The notes under the pieces were generated by a model. The model was not told the origin of the DNA. It saw only the letters and a list, made by a program, of their open reading frames with translations, and did not search any database. A program made the translations under genes and the position numbers. Below are positions 11,372 to 23,548 of a DNA stretch of 64,000 nucleotides, in pieces. The DNA comes from Quercus robur. Its lineage: Eukaryota > Streptophyta > Magnoliopsida > Fagales > Fagaceae. Position 1 is the stretch's first letter. Every line of letters begins with the position of its first letter. The stretch lies in contig NC_065544.1 in assembly GCF_932294415.1 (NCBI RefSeq), forward strand, positions 14,669,351 through 14,733,350, in the 5' to 3' direction.

Positions 11372-11580
11372 AATTACTATATCTATAATATTTTCACAAT
11401 AAATCGTAAGTGATAAGTTGTTAATGGTTTTAATTTGAATTTTGAACTTACTACTTAAATTACTTTTTTACTCATCAATAACAATCTATCATTTAAGATT
11501 TTTTTTTTTAAAAAAATACTTATTATTTAAAATTTGTTATGAAAGTATTGTGCAAATATTGTGGAAAAAGTATTTCTCTC
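11372..11580. mobile_element. MITE of the TATTTTCACAATAAATC family
   Basis: The left arm ATAATATTTTCACAATAAATC and the right arm GTTATGAAAGTATTGTG...ATATTGTGGAAAA are imperfect inverted repeats. Related copies in this window are 24097-24275, 37515-37692 and 39972-40112. All share an interior GTTGTTA-GG-TTCAAATT-A-AACTA-T motif series. No coding capacity. Confidence 0.6.
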
Positions 11581-12870
11581 AGCAAAAAGGTTTTTATTTT
11601 GATACATGCTTGAATTCAAATCACTTATTTTCAATAAAATCTCTAGAGGTTAATATCTTTCCTTTCCTTTTAGGGGTAATATTTCTTGTGTCAAATTGCT
11701 TTAAACTATACAAGATTATATAAAAAAATATAATTTCCTTTAAGATACTCACCTGTTATAAAGGAAATTCACATTCTTACAGAAGTGGGGTTGAGGGGGA
11801 ATCCAAATTCTCCTAACATCTGATTTCCTACTGTAATTTGCAACCAAACATTAGAATCTTTAAACATTCCTGCAAATCCTAAAATATTACCCTATACCAA
11901 ATGTCACATTAAGTCTCATTTTTTTGGTGGGTTTCTCGATTGTGTACACAGTGGCAAGACCATAAAAGTGCAAAATTACACTTTGGTGAAATTTTCATTT
12001 CAGAGTCCGTGGTGAGTATGAATCTCTAAATGCATAAAGTAACATTATATTAATTAATTGATCTTACCCAGCTGGCCTATCATGTCTATGTAAACAAAAT
12101 TATAAATACAAAATACAATGATTTCATAACATTCCTAAATTATCCTAATTCACGTCACAAATAAGCCAACCGCAATTTGTAATTAATTTTTTTAATGATT
12201 CATGTGTAAGGTGTTTGGCTAATTTAAAACTATTGTGAATTTGTTATGTTATTAGAATAACTCAATACTCTATTTTGCCCACTGTACTTTTCCCTATATA
12301 TAGTATCCCTCTCTTTATTCCTTCTTGTTTTACGTACCAGCTAGAAAGCAAACTTGTCACTCAATTCAATAAAAATTATGCTTAAAAAGAGTAGAAAAAC
12401 TTGAAATTATAAAGTTAAAGAAGAAGAAGGAAAAAAATAAAAGCTGAAGCATATTATGGACGTATATACTTATAGTTAATTTCATATCAAATTAGGTGGG
12501 TACTTCGTGTTCAATGTTTAAAGGAAAAAATTGCCGAAAGATGTGCAAACCAATGCTTGAGTAACCTAATGATATAGAATTCTATCAAATTTAAGAAAAT
12601 AAGTTTTTCATCATAGGCACAAAGCTAAAATAGCACAAACAAATTAAGTACCACCAATGATCATGTCTGATAATAAAATTTTATTCAATAGAAATGGCAC
12701 CTTAGAGTGTGTATATGTAGTGTAGGTGTATAATATTTTATCGTTCAATCATGAACTAGGCAAATTGCGGTATTTTTCCATTTATGCAGTAAGACAAATT
12801 AACTTAAACTCCATCACTATATTTCTACTTATTCTATTATCGTTCCAATCTCTTATATGTCTCTCATTCA
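11581..12870. other. Intergenic, no gene seen
   Basis: AT-rich spacer. Nothing recognisable beyond short purine-rich runs near 12415. Confidence 0.6.
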
Positions 12871-12950
12871 AAGCTTGGGTCTAGTGCATTGGACCCATCA
12901 AGATTGTGACAAGCTTGAGACTAGTGCATTGAACTCATCAAGATTGTAAT
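12871..12950 (+). repeat. Two 40-bp tandem repeat units
   Basis: Unit 1 (12871-12910) begins AAGCTTGGGTCTAGTGCATT and unit 2 (12911-12950) begins AAGCTTGAGACTAGTGCATT. They align without gaps over 40 bases with seven or so differences. This is a two-copy minisatellite; function unknown. Confidence 0.9.
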
Positions 12951-15759
12951 ACGTTGCCATTAGTAAACACGTGTCATCATCTCAATATACTAGTCAAATC
13001 CTTCTTTCTCATGCCTCCCCCATGTCCTTGTCATAGCTTTATTTATCGTAGAACATTATTAAAGTTCCGTGCTTTTTATAGGTCTTCGCAGACCATGTGA
13101 AATCTGAAGATGGGTAGGTGAAATAGACGTAAAACAGATTCCAGTAACAAGCAGACATATTGTTCTTTTATTCTTTCTATTGGTGGTTCTGGTTTAGCTA
13201 TCATGGCTTCAGCTAGCCCAGTGTCATGTTTCACTTTCAACTTTGAGAGAAACATGACCCTTTCATGACATTTGTATGACAAGTATTTTATTAGGTTATT
13301 TTGAAAGGGTTTTAAATGTTCTTAAAATATTGAAACAAGGAAAACCCATCTCTGATTTTGTCAGAAAGAAAAAAATTTAATTTTGTTCTCTAAACTGTCA
13401 AGTCTAGAGAGAGAGAGAGAGAGAGATGACCAAAAAAAAAAAAAAATGGAAGTCTCCTAACAAGTGAAGTAAGTTTCTAATTAACTACGGTTTGTTGCTG
13501 TGATGTGTGGAAAATTGCATTCTCAAAAGTCTAAATAATGTCATATGGAAATAAAAAAATTCGAGATGGAAAAAGATACAATTTCCACTAAATCCATTGA
13601 TATATTTCATAGGCACAACACTAGTAGGTCACGTTATGAAGACAAATATCAGTTTAGCCTATGATAATACGTACTTTACAAATTTACAATTGACTAGCAT
13701 ATATCATATGTGTTTGCAAAAATAATGATAAATTTTTATTGGTCCTTTGATTGTTAGAAATCAAATTATTCATTTGGTGAACTCCAGATATATTTACGTG
13801 TGGAAAATTTTGGATGAAGACTGGGCTTTACTCCATTTAGATCAACTTGGAAAATGGAAACGTGTAGTGCAGATTATGTACATAATTATAGAAAGGTTTG
13901 GAAATATGAGAATTTCACCAAATGTCATGTTCAGACTTAATTATCATTATTATCACTACCATTAGTCATATATTCTTTTATGTAAACCCGTGTTGACCCT
14001 GTCTTCCATATAAAAATGACCTAATGACTTTGGTTTAATTAGTAACATAAATTTTGTGATGTCTGCTAATAAAGCTATCAGACAATCATGATCCGAAACA
14101 CACAAAATTGAGATTTTAAAACTCATCATGCAATTATTCAAAATCAGCTAATATTTTGTGTTCTTTTTAAGTATTTTCAAAAGTTTGAAACTAAAAGTAT
14201 ATGTCATATTTATCGAATCCACATGTATTGGACCTTGAACGATTTCTAAAAGGAAAAATGATATACTCTTCTTGCACAAATACACTATCTTTCAATGGAG
14301 ATTGTGTGATAATATAACAATATGTTATGGGAAAAGGGAAGGTCAAGTTATTAGTTTCTTTGTATTTTCATGGAAACCACCCAAAGCAAGGTCAAGTTTT
14401 TGACATACAATTCATGCGCATTGGAGAAATCGAATAAAGTGGTAAGTCTAATGTTCAGGCTCTATAGATTATTAGCACCATCTTCTTGAAATGGTTTGAC
14501 ACGTAATTGACTAATGGTTAAGACATAAATTCTCTTGATATTTTTAATCTTGTATAGCATAAAATATTGCATACAATAAGTCTAATGACACCTCCATTGA
14601 AAAAAAAAAATCCCAAATTTTTTGTATAATTATTCAATCAAGCGACATATTGTGATTGATATATAATAAAGATCATGTCAATAATTATTTTTAATGCATC
14701 AATCACTACTTATAGAACAAATTTTTTTTATAATTAAAAAAAAAAAAAATGTGAGAATAGTTAGACACAAAAGGGAAGGTATATGCTTTGTCAATTCTTG
14801 CGTGTGGCTAGGAATTTTGAATTGGGGAATTTGAGGAACAGTAGAATTGGTACTGTACCTAGATTTTCTACCATTTCCCAATTTGGAAACCTCTAATAAG
14901 GGTAGGTCGCTAGGTTGGCAAAGATAGAGTGGTCCAAAGGGTGTGGTGGTTTACAGTCATGATATGTCATAAACACTTTTTGTTCCTATTTTCATTGGAA
15001 GACAGTGAAGGAATAATACTTTTATATGCAAGTACTGATATGATATTTACAGGAAATTACAGAAATGCCAAGATATTCATAATATATCAGACCAAAAAAA
15101 AGAACTAAAACCATGGAGACTAATAGAACCAATAACCATTGCAATCTACAACACCTATTTGCTCCCTAAAGATTTCAGATTTTTACCATATAGAAAGAAA
15201 GCAGCTTTTATATAACTTCACGTACCATTTCTGATAAATAAAGTACTTTTTTTTGTTGGAAAAAAATAAATAAATAAAAGAAATTGCAAGTCTTATAATC
15301 ATCTTAAGAAATAAGAACCATACATATATATTCACCAAAGCAAGTACTTCCTTGTCAAAAAATAATAAAACAAATAGGTACTTAATGCTTGTAAATTTTG
15401 TCTGAATACATGTACTTTCATTAATTCTGCTGTGATTTAATTTCTTTTACAGTTCTAATCAACTCTTTAGTGAATTGTTTAGTCTTATATCAAACTTCAT
15501 AGGTCAATATATGACCTATGACTTGGTCAAAATTACGTGTGGAATTTTTCATTCCAGTAATCACACAATTAATACTTGAACAAATTAAGACAAATTAACA
15601 TCACATGTACATGTGATGAACATTTTTGCAAGCACAAGCATTTCTCTCTATAACACACACAGTCACACACACACTAAAAGAGAGACTACTTGATTCTTGT
15701 AAGATAGATATTTCTGTAATATTATACAAAAAGATGGACCATTTGGAAGGAATGTCACC
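12951..15759. other. Intergenic / distal upstream of the MADS gene
   Basis: No gene recognised. It holds (GA)n at 13407-13425 and scattered A runs. The minus-strand frame at 13076-13282 and the plus frame at 13747-13965 show no domain I recognise. The last ~1 kb probably contains distal regulatory sequence of the MADS gene, but I cannot point to a specific site. Confidence 0.55.
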
Positions 15760-16221
15760 TATATAGTATTGGGTTGGTCTGTTCAAGCTACACGCTTCAA
15801 GCCAAACATCCAAAAAGCAAAGGAAGAAAGAAAGGTACTAACCCTTAGCATTGCTTTCTTTTCCTTTATTCAACACACACTCACTCACTCACTCTCTCTC
15901 TCTCTCAATTTTACATACTGCAAAAATTGCTAATATATGTCACCATTAGGGTTTTTAGAACTATGTGTTCACATGGTTTGATCACAATTCCTTCATTCTA
16001 CTAGGCCTTTGATTAACTTTCATAGGAGGGGAAAAGAAGAAAAAGCATCAAAGTAATATATATAGCAAATTTGTTCCACAAAAATGTAACATGTATGCTT
16101 GTTATTCCTAGTGGCATTTTAGAACTAATTGATTGATTACTTTATCTTTTTTGTGAACCAGGAATTTGAGCATTAAAAGGATAAAAATCCCCTTTTTTTT
16201 CTGCTTTCTCTAACAAGGAAA
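15760..16221 (+). promoter_or_regulatory. Putative core promoter and spliced 5' leader of the MADS gene
   Basis: A TATA-like CTATATAGT lies at 15759-15767. About 70 bases on is a plausible donor (AAAG|GTACTA, exon end 15834) and, just before the coding start, an acceptor (GAACCAG|GAATTT, exon start 16162). That would give a leader intron of 327 bases ending 60 bases before the ATG. A (CT)n tract at 15887-15906 would fall in that intron. Many MADS genes have 5' leader introns, but without transcript data the start and splice are inference. Confidence 0.4.
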
Positions 16222-17472
16222 ATGGGACGGAGAAGGGTGTCAATCTCAAGGATAGAGAACCGAACCACAAGACAAGTCACCTTTGCAAAACGAAGAGTAG
16301 GGTTGTTTAAGAAAACCCATGAACTTTCTGTGCTGTGTGATGCCCAAATTGGAATCATGGTCTTCTCAAGCTCTGGAAAGTTGTATGAGTACTGCAGTGA
16401 CGCATCTGGGTAAACCTTTAAATCTTATATTTTTAATGTTTCTTGCTTCATTTCTTGTTTTGCTAGTTTTGTTTTTATGGTTTTTGTTCTTTTTTGTTTA
16501 TAGTATCTCAAAGTGAATAATATTGCAGGTTTTGTTGATCTTCAAAATGGGATATTTTTTCTGTGTATTTGCTTATGAGATTCTGAATTTATAATTTTCT
16601 ATCATGTTTGAAACCATGCACTTCACATCTTGTCTTTTCTTTTGATAAAAGTTTTGGCTTTGGTCTCTTTAGCTGTTTTTCCTAAATGTTAAGGCTAGGG
16701 TTTTCTCAGTTCATCAACTTGGTCTGGTTCGTCTCTCTCTCTCCATGCCATTATTTTGTCAGTTTTACAGTTATAATTTGACCAGCTGATGATTGCCTTG
16801 ACCTAGCCTAGCTAAGCTGCTCCATGCTTTTTTGGTTCCGGTATTTTTATAACATGTTACTTTTGCCTGAGGCAAATACATGATGATTATGAATTCATGA
16901 TCTCAAAGTTTAATTAGTCGTTTCAGATCTCTACCACAGTTGGATATATTTTTCTGACTTCTGTATCGATCTTCTTGACTTGTAATTTTGTACTGTTATA
17001 ACATGATCAGATTTCTATGTTCCATGGAATTTTAATTAATTGGGTAAATTAACTTAGAGATATATATATATATATATTTTAGTAGATAACTTAAGTTAAA
17101 ATGTAGAGAGTTATAGCCAGCCCCAAAAAAATGGGGACTAGGTTTAATTGTTGTTGTAGTAATATATATTTCTTGGGGAAAAAATATTGGCCTACATTTA
17201 TGCTCACTACAATTAGTATTTTAGATAATTTCTATAAAATAAAAAAGCAGAATGTGCGAGGATTTATGATTCGGTACATGCTGCATGCAGACTCATTTTT
17301 GTGTAAAATATGGAAAGAACCCTTTTCTTTTTCTTTTCTTTTCTTTTTTTTAAGAAAAAAAAATCTTTTTTACATAATATATATATTTTTTAGAAAGAAT
17401 TTTAAATTATAGCGTATACCCCTAATGATAGCCTTTTATCATCAAATTAAAATATTATTCAATTTTTTTTTA

Positions 17473-17508
<36 letters not shown>

Positions 17509-20500
17509 TTACGTAGGCAAGAGCAGCTCTTGAAATCAGGATTAGAATCTAGCACCGAAAAGAAAATAGGTCCATCTTTTGTGGTTCAGATAAGTTCTTT
17601 TCTCTTTATTGTTCTTTCAATTTAATTTCCACGTGTCAAGCTTCTTGTGAAACCAAGTGGCTTTAATAATGACACAATATATTCCAACTTACATCAGAGA
17701 GCGACCATGTTAGGATCAGTATTGGTAAAAGGTAATCTTTATTTGGGACCTTGAGAAAGTGTGGTATATGACTTTTGAATTTTTTTTTTTTTTTTTTTAA
17801 ATACCAGATAAAATTTCTATTATAATCTAATTTAAGTGTATATATGTGTGAAATTTCCTTCTGAAAATTTGAACCACAGCCGTTATTCCCACATCCCACA
17901 AGCACTTATACTTATGAAGTGACTAACACATCAAGGGTATGCAGGGATGACTTTTGAATTTTGATATAACCATTGTTGTTGTGAAGATAATAGTTATCAT
18001 TATTATTTGTCCAATAAATATGATTCATCCAACTTTTAATGGGTCATTTTATACTCCACTAACTCTAATGTGTCATGTGTCTATTTAAAAAAAATTAAAA
18101 TACAAAAACAAAAAAAAAATCAAAAATTTTTGATTATATTATAAGAAAAGTGAAATGAACATATAACAAATTGTGATTGGTAAAATATAAAGTGGAACAT
18201 CTAAAATAAAATAGAAGATTTCTATTCTTACTCGTCACTAGAAAGATTAGAATTTTTTTTAAGAATCTAGAAAGATTAGTATTTGTTTGTGGAATTGAAC
18301 TAAGATTTATGATATTATTGGTTCAACTAAGGACTTTATAGTATGATATAAGAATTGATCTCCTGTACTTATTTCTTCCACAACTTTTTTCCTTAATATA
18401 CTTCTTTTTAAAAGGTCAAATATAAAGAAGAAAATAAATATTTAGAGAGAGAAGGAGAGAGCAGAATTAAAGGCTTACATGGTTCAATCTAGTTTTACTA
18501 TTTTGTATTGTACATGTATTATAAGAACTCAATATAGAGTATATATACACACAATGATTGACCTATAGGGGCTATTGATTATGTCTTAATCAAGACATAT
18601 CAGTTACCCTTGATTCATGTCATAATAAAAGGGCTATGACTTAATTAGGTACAAAGTAAAACATAGAGGGCAAATATACTAAGTCATATAAAACATGTGC
18701 ATATACTAACATCTCCTTCAAACTTATGGTGGAATCTTAAGTTTGGAATTGTAATCTAATGAATGAAACCATGAAGGCAAATGACAGAATTAGATGTAAA
18801 ATGGACCAAATCGACAAAGAATAGGCCAGATAAAAATGTAGAATGAATTGAGAGCAATTATGATGATGGCAATGGACAAAGACGACTTATGAATGTCGAC
18901 TACAAGGGCCTGAGAATGGTTGTACTAGTGAACAAGGAGTGGTTGCTATGGTTAGAGATGCCACACTTATGGCCGGAGGAACGTTGATGGATAAAGAAGT
19001 CGTGGTGATGCATGGGAGTGAGTGACAGAGATGAAGCATAAGCACAAATGAGTGACAGCCCAATTTGTGTGACTTGGAAGCCTTAAATGGGAGAAGGAAT
19101 CGCAAAATTAGAATCTACACACGTACGCGTGAAAAGAAAGTTATAAAGTGCCCTATCTATAGAGAAAAGTAGATTGTGAAAGATATTTTGGGACAATAGC
19201 TAACAGTGACTAGTCCAAGCTTTAGTTAGTTTTGCTAGCCCGTACGATGGTTAGTAGTGACTGAGCCGAGTGATGCTTGATGGTGGGCTACTTGAACCCT
19301 ATTGAAAATTATAGAAACTTGGCTCTAATACCATATTAAAATAATAAAAGAAAATAATAAATTTGTAGAGAAAAGGAAAGAGCGAAAGTAATGTAGCTTA
19401 CAAAATGTAGCGACCTAGAATCATTCAGTAAATTAGATATAGCTCTATGTCCTCTATTGCATCCATTTCAGTAATGATAATTTCTAAATCAATAGATTTT
19501 AGACTCTAATTTGTTAAGAGTGAGACAAAGTGCAGGGCTTTCATTTGATTACTGCTATCTAGAATGTATTTTGATATTTTATTGATTCCCTTAAGACATC
19601 TGATGTCAAAATATTTCTCGTGGAAAATTGTTTTCAGATATTGCCATATTTCCATGTTAATGGGTTTTTTCCCCAACCAACCCATAATACAATTATATTC
19701 AAGATCAATTTTTTTTTTTATTATTATTATAAATATTCAAGATCAATGTTTTATTTCTATTACTACAGAATGGAACATATCATAAGAAGGTACAAGATTG
19801 CAACAGGGACTGATCAAATTCCAGAAAGCAATGACCAGCTGGTACGTACATCGCATCCCAGTTGTAATAGATTATAAACATGACTAAACTACGTTAAGGT
19901 TCTTAGGTTTGTCTCTTTACTACGTGTAGGAGCAGATTCATGGTGAGTTGAAAAGGATGCAAAGAGAAACCCTGAGTCTTGAATTGAGTTTGCAACGTTA
20001 CACTGGTGAGGACTTGAATTCTGTACAATTTGGAGATTTACATGAACTTGAGCAAAAGCTGGAAAACTCAGTCAACAAAGTTCGAGAAAGAATGGTATAG
20101 TGTTTTTAAATATTCTTATGGGCTTAATTAGCAAATATATATATATATATATATATAGAGACAATTTGAATCACATCATTTTATTGCTTAACATTCATTA
20201 TGGAAGTTATTAAGTTCTAATTGTGTTAAAATTATACATGAAAGTGTTGCCTAATATAAGTTTGAGAAAGTTGGCTAATATTAGTGAGTGTGTTTGACAT
20301 AATCTTTTTTTTTTTTTTTTTTCATACTGGAAATTACAGTTCGAGCTCTTACAACAACAGACTGACAATCTTCGAAGGAAGGTAAATTGTGCAATCTGTA
20401 AAATCATCTCTCTCTCTCTCTCTCTCATACACACACGTACCATTATTATTATTATTATTGAACCTTTGTCATCTCATTACCTTCTGTTATATCTAAACAT

Positions 20501-21058
20501 TAATAATCCTTCTTGTTCACATTTAGGGGAAAATGCTTCACGATGAAAATGAAAATTTGTACCATCTGGTGAGTGTAATTCTTATATGAGCTTATATAGA
20601 GTTGAATGCTACTTAGTTGTATCATGCATGGCCCCCGCGCATGGATTTGGCAAGAAATCCATCATTCTCTCAATCAATTAGTACTAGAGCCAAAAACATT
20701 TTTACAATGGCAGCTCTTGTTTTTTAAGCTTACTACTAGCAGACATGATGAAACTAATAAAGACTAAAATTGTTTTAATTCTTTATCATTGCAGAATCAG
20801 CTTAAGGAGAATCAGGTAGCTTTGGATCATCAGGCAGAATTGGATCAACATCAGCAAATGACCGTGGTACATAAGACTGAGGATCGTCGACACGTATTAG
20901 AATCATTCCCATTCTCTGGGGAAGAGCAACCTAGTAGTGTTCTTACTCAGGCAACCTTGCCTCCACTCTTTAATCCATATCGTCTACAGCCTACTCAGCC
21001 CAACCTTCAAGATTTCAGTCTCCAACTCCCCGACTATGGTACTTCAATGTCATCATGA
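16222..21058 (+). CDS. B-sister type MIKC MADS-box transcription factor
   Basis: Six coding exons: 16222-16409, 19769-19841, 19930-20094, 20340-20381, 20527-20568, 20795-21058 (774 nt, 257 aa, TGA; all junctions GT-AG). The MADS domain is residues 1-60 with the diagnostic [11 protein letters not shown] and [13 protein letters not shown]. An I region and K-box follow (about 88-170, [31 protein letters not shown]). The C-terminal end has [18 protein letters not shown], a B/B-sister-like tail. [13 protein letters not shown] plus [11 protein letters not shown] point to the B-sister group (ABS/TT16 and AGL63/GOA relatives), nuclear regulators of ovule, seed-coat and fruit development. Oddities: the first residues read [13 protein letters not shown] rather than the usual MGRGKIEIKRIEN, and the third coding exon is 165 nt, the sum of the common 65- and 100-nt MIKC exons, so one intron looks absent. 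TT16 versus AGL63 clade is not settled. Confidence 0.93.
17391..17462 (-). mobile_element. Decayed SINE fragment in MADS intron 1
   Basis: GAATTTTAAATTATAGCG...CCTAATGATAGCCTTTTATC resembles the body of the SINE at 1722-1893 (TTATGGCGTCCACTCC-TGATGATAGCTCTTTTAT). It is strongly diverged and flanked by A/T tracts and a (TA)n run at 17477-17506. Confidence 0.4.
17861..17935 (-). mobile_element. tRNA-derived SINE fragment in MADS intron 1
   Basis: On the minus strand: GATGTGTTAGTCACTTCATA, AAGTATAAGTGCTTGTGGGA and a B-box-like TGTGGTTCAAATTTTC. It aligns with the copy at 62815-62895, which keeps both promoter boxes. Confidence 0.55.
18238..18279 (-). mobile_element. Poly-T micro-insertion
   Basis: CTAGAAAGATTAG at 18238-18250 is repeated at 18267-18279, and a following TATTT/AATTT extends the match with one mismatch. 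Between them are AATTTTTTTT and AAGAAT, i.e. ATTCTT plus an A tail on the minus strand. Confidence 0.55.
18412..19405 (-). mobile_element. Degenerate LTR retrotransposon remnant, antisense in MADS intron 1
   Basis: On the minus strand GGTATTAGAGCC at about 19320-19333 matches the TGGTATCAGAGC primer-binding site complementary to initiator tRNA-Met. The purine-rich AAGTTTGAAGGAGA is immediately followed by TGTTAGTATATG near 18711, as a polypurine tract followed by an LTR beginning with TG. Sequence next to the primer site (19337-19400) is similar to the far end of the left LTR (18418-18480): both contain a CTTAC word followed by GAGAGA- and AAATAAAT-rich sequence on the opposite strand. About 620 bases of internal sequence carry no gag or pol. 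The right LTR seems truncated. Confidence 0.5.
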
Positions 21059-21128
21059 TGAACTTATTCTCTTTAATATTTGAGTCAAGCTAGGTGGTTT
21101 ATAAATTGACAAAATAGTGTTCATTTTG

Positions 21129-21520
21129 TTGGGCTCTAATATATACATATATAGGTGTAACTTTAAACAATGTTACACCATTCAATAATTTGTTATTAAA
21201 TTAATATTTTGAAAATTCAACTGTTGAATTACATGTTCTATGTGTTATTAACATACATGCCAATTTTCATATTAATCGGATGTTATTTACCATTTGATCC
21301 ATAAACTCATATTTTATGCATTATTTTAAACTACAAAAATTTGAATTTTAATAATTGATTAATGACATGGCTATTAATTTTTTATCACCTTGAAATTTGC
21401 AAGTATGGAGAATGTATGAAGATAATATAATCTAACGATGGATTTGTCAATATTCGTATCCAATTAAAAAAAATTGAGTGGTGTAACTAAGCAATGTTAC
21501 ACCAAGTGTAACTTGAATAC
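21129..21520 (-). mobile_element. ~390-bp TIR MITE, copy 2 (inverted), just after the MADS stop
   Basis: The same family as 5829-6209, in the opposite orientation. Shared words include GGTGTAAC at both ends, AACAATGTTACACCA, and the inverse of the GCGAATATTGACAAATC stretch. It begins only about 70 bases after the MADS stop codon, so it is probably in or next to the 3'UTR. The left end is decayed (an AT-rich insertion splits the TIR). Confidence 0.7.
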
Positions 21521-22975
21521 AAATTTATATATATATATATATAATTTAAAAAAAAAAAAAACTTTTTTGTTATAATCTTTAAACCTTTTTTGTACTATTA
21601 GCATTAGTGGTGGAAAGTGTAATTTATAACCTATTATTTTTAAGTAGAACATGTAATTCTGAAAATTTCGCAAAGAGGTATTAGAGATTGTTAATGAAAA
21701 TCTATCTTTACCCAAAGTACTGATTAAGATTTTACAAAAAGACCATCTTTCATTAGAGTAAGTACTGCAGTATTTCAGTGATCACAGAGTCTTCAGTTCA
21801 CAGTCCTAGCTACATCATCCATTCAATGCAATCGTTAATTTGTTTGTAAGTTGCATATTCATCTATTATTACTTACAGTCATATAGATATATATAACTAA
21901 TTAAAGTTTGCATTTGCACCTTTTTGCAGTTTGACAATGACTGGTAAGAAGGCTTCTGGTTGGAGAGTTGGCTTGTATCGTGTTGGCATAACATGATGCA
22001 TATAATTTCCTTTTAACGTACTTATATATATAGAGAGAGAGAGAGAATAAAATGTGTTTCTGTAAGTACTTAATATGGATGTTTCTTTCTATGTTGTGTT
22101 TGTGCTATAAAGAATGATGAGGATATATGTTTGACCAATAATTAAACAAGTTTAAAACTTATTTTATTAATTTGATATCCTTTATGAGAAAAATCATATT
22201 CAAATTCCTCTTCCCCACTTCTAATAATTGAATTAAAAAATAGTTAGAACACTTTCATAAAACGCTACTTGATTAATTACCATGTGTTTCAAACAAATAT
22301 AAAGCCATCTTTTACAAGTTTAATTCATTTTTACATAGGATTAGTTTTAAAATGTAGCTTAAACAGTTTTGTGATTTATCAAACATCCTTTGGTTTTCAA
22401 TAGGATTGATTATTTTGGTTCTTCACACCATAGCACAATCGTGTTTATACTTTTTTTGGATATTAATATTTTATACTACCTTAAAATTAACACAAATGTA
22501 ATATATTAAGAATTGATTTTATATGTTTGAAACTAAACAAATTTAAAACTTACTTTATTATTCAGACGTTAGCTAAGTTTTGTGTTTTTGCAACGATTGG
22601 CTAAATTAAATTAGTTCAACTCTTAACTGGTTTTGAGAGTTGAACTAATTTTGATGCAGTTCGTCTAAAGCCTAAAATGATTGAGTTTTTAGCCTTTTAT
22701 TACATTGATTCTGTATGTGAAGAAAAAGATTAAGAATCAGTTTCATATACAAACTGTGTTAAGAATCAATTTTACATCTTAGCTATTGAGAGGGGAAAAA
22801 AAGAGAGGAATTTTACAAATATTATCCATGAACTTTGAGGTTAGTGTAAATTTGGTTTTTGAACTTTCAGTTTGAACAATTAACTCCTAGACATTAGTTA
22901 TATAGCAAAACAATATAGAGGCTACATAATGCACTTTTTCCAATGTTTTCTTAGACCCCTATCCTCACCAACCAA
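21521..22975. other. Intergenic, no gene seen
   Basis: AT-rich spacer with (TA)n at 21527-21542 and (GA)n at 22032-22046. No coding frame or structured element recognised. Confidence 0.55.
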
Positions 22976-23029
22976 CAAATCACATTACTTGTTTCTCAAA
23001 AAAAAAAAAAAAAAACAAATCACATTACT
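22976..23029 (+). mobile_element. 24-bp poly-A micro-insertion with exact 15-bp duplication
   Basis: CAAATCACATTACTT at 22976-22990 is repeated exactly at 23015-23029. The insert is GTTTCTC followed by 17 A: only seven non-tail bases. Its 3' end is the same as that of the insertion at 3963-4038. Confidence 0.88.
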
Positions 23030-23489
23030 TCTGGTCCACTAGAGACAATGAGATCCAGATGATGAATTAGGCACATTGTCCTTTTAGGTTATATTGGGGT
23101 TGCCGGTATGTACCTATGCTAAATTGCAATTTATCAACTATTTTCAAAATGGTTTCCAAATCCTCAAACTATATTTTTTTTCAAGGTTTTAAACATACAA
23201 ACAACAATAACAACAACCAAGTTTTAATCCTAAATTCTTAGAGTTATTTATAGATCCTCAACAAATGAATAATAGTCGGCCGCACTACACACATATAATT
23301 TTTTTTTTTTTTTGTTATATCTAAAATCATACTCTCAATTCAGTTACATGTGTTTTAAACCTACACACTCCAATAAAACCATTTGTCAGCCATTTACATC
23401 ATTCTTGCTTTAGACATGACATGATGGAGCATTGCGGCTGGAAAGCTAAATGCTCATAGGTCAATTTTATTTGTCCTTGTGTATAGTAT

Positions 23490-23548
23490 AAGAATATGTC
23501 AATATACCCATCAAAAAAAGAAAAAGAAAAAAAGAATATGTCAATATA
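23490..23548 (+). mobile_element. 25-bp poly-A micro-insertion with exact 17-bp duplication
   Basis: AAGAATATGTCAATATA at 23490-23506 is repeated exactly at 23532-23548. The insert is CCCATC followed by an A-rich tail with a few G. Confidence 0.85.

Noticed and set aside
13076-13282. Minus-strand frame as a gag-like fragment
   Set aside because: A loose resemblance to a Copia gag segment could not be supported by any conserved motif.
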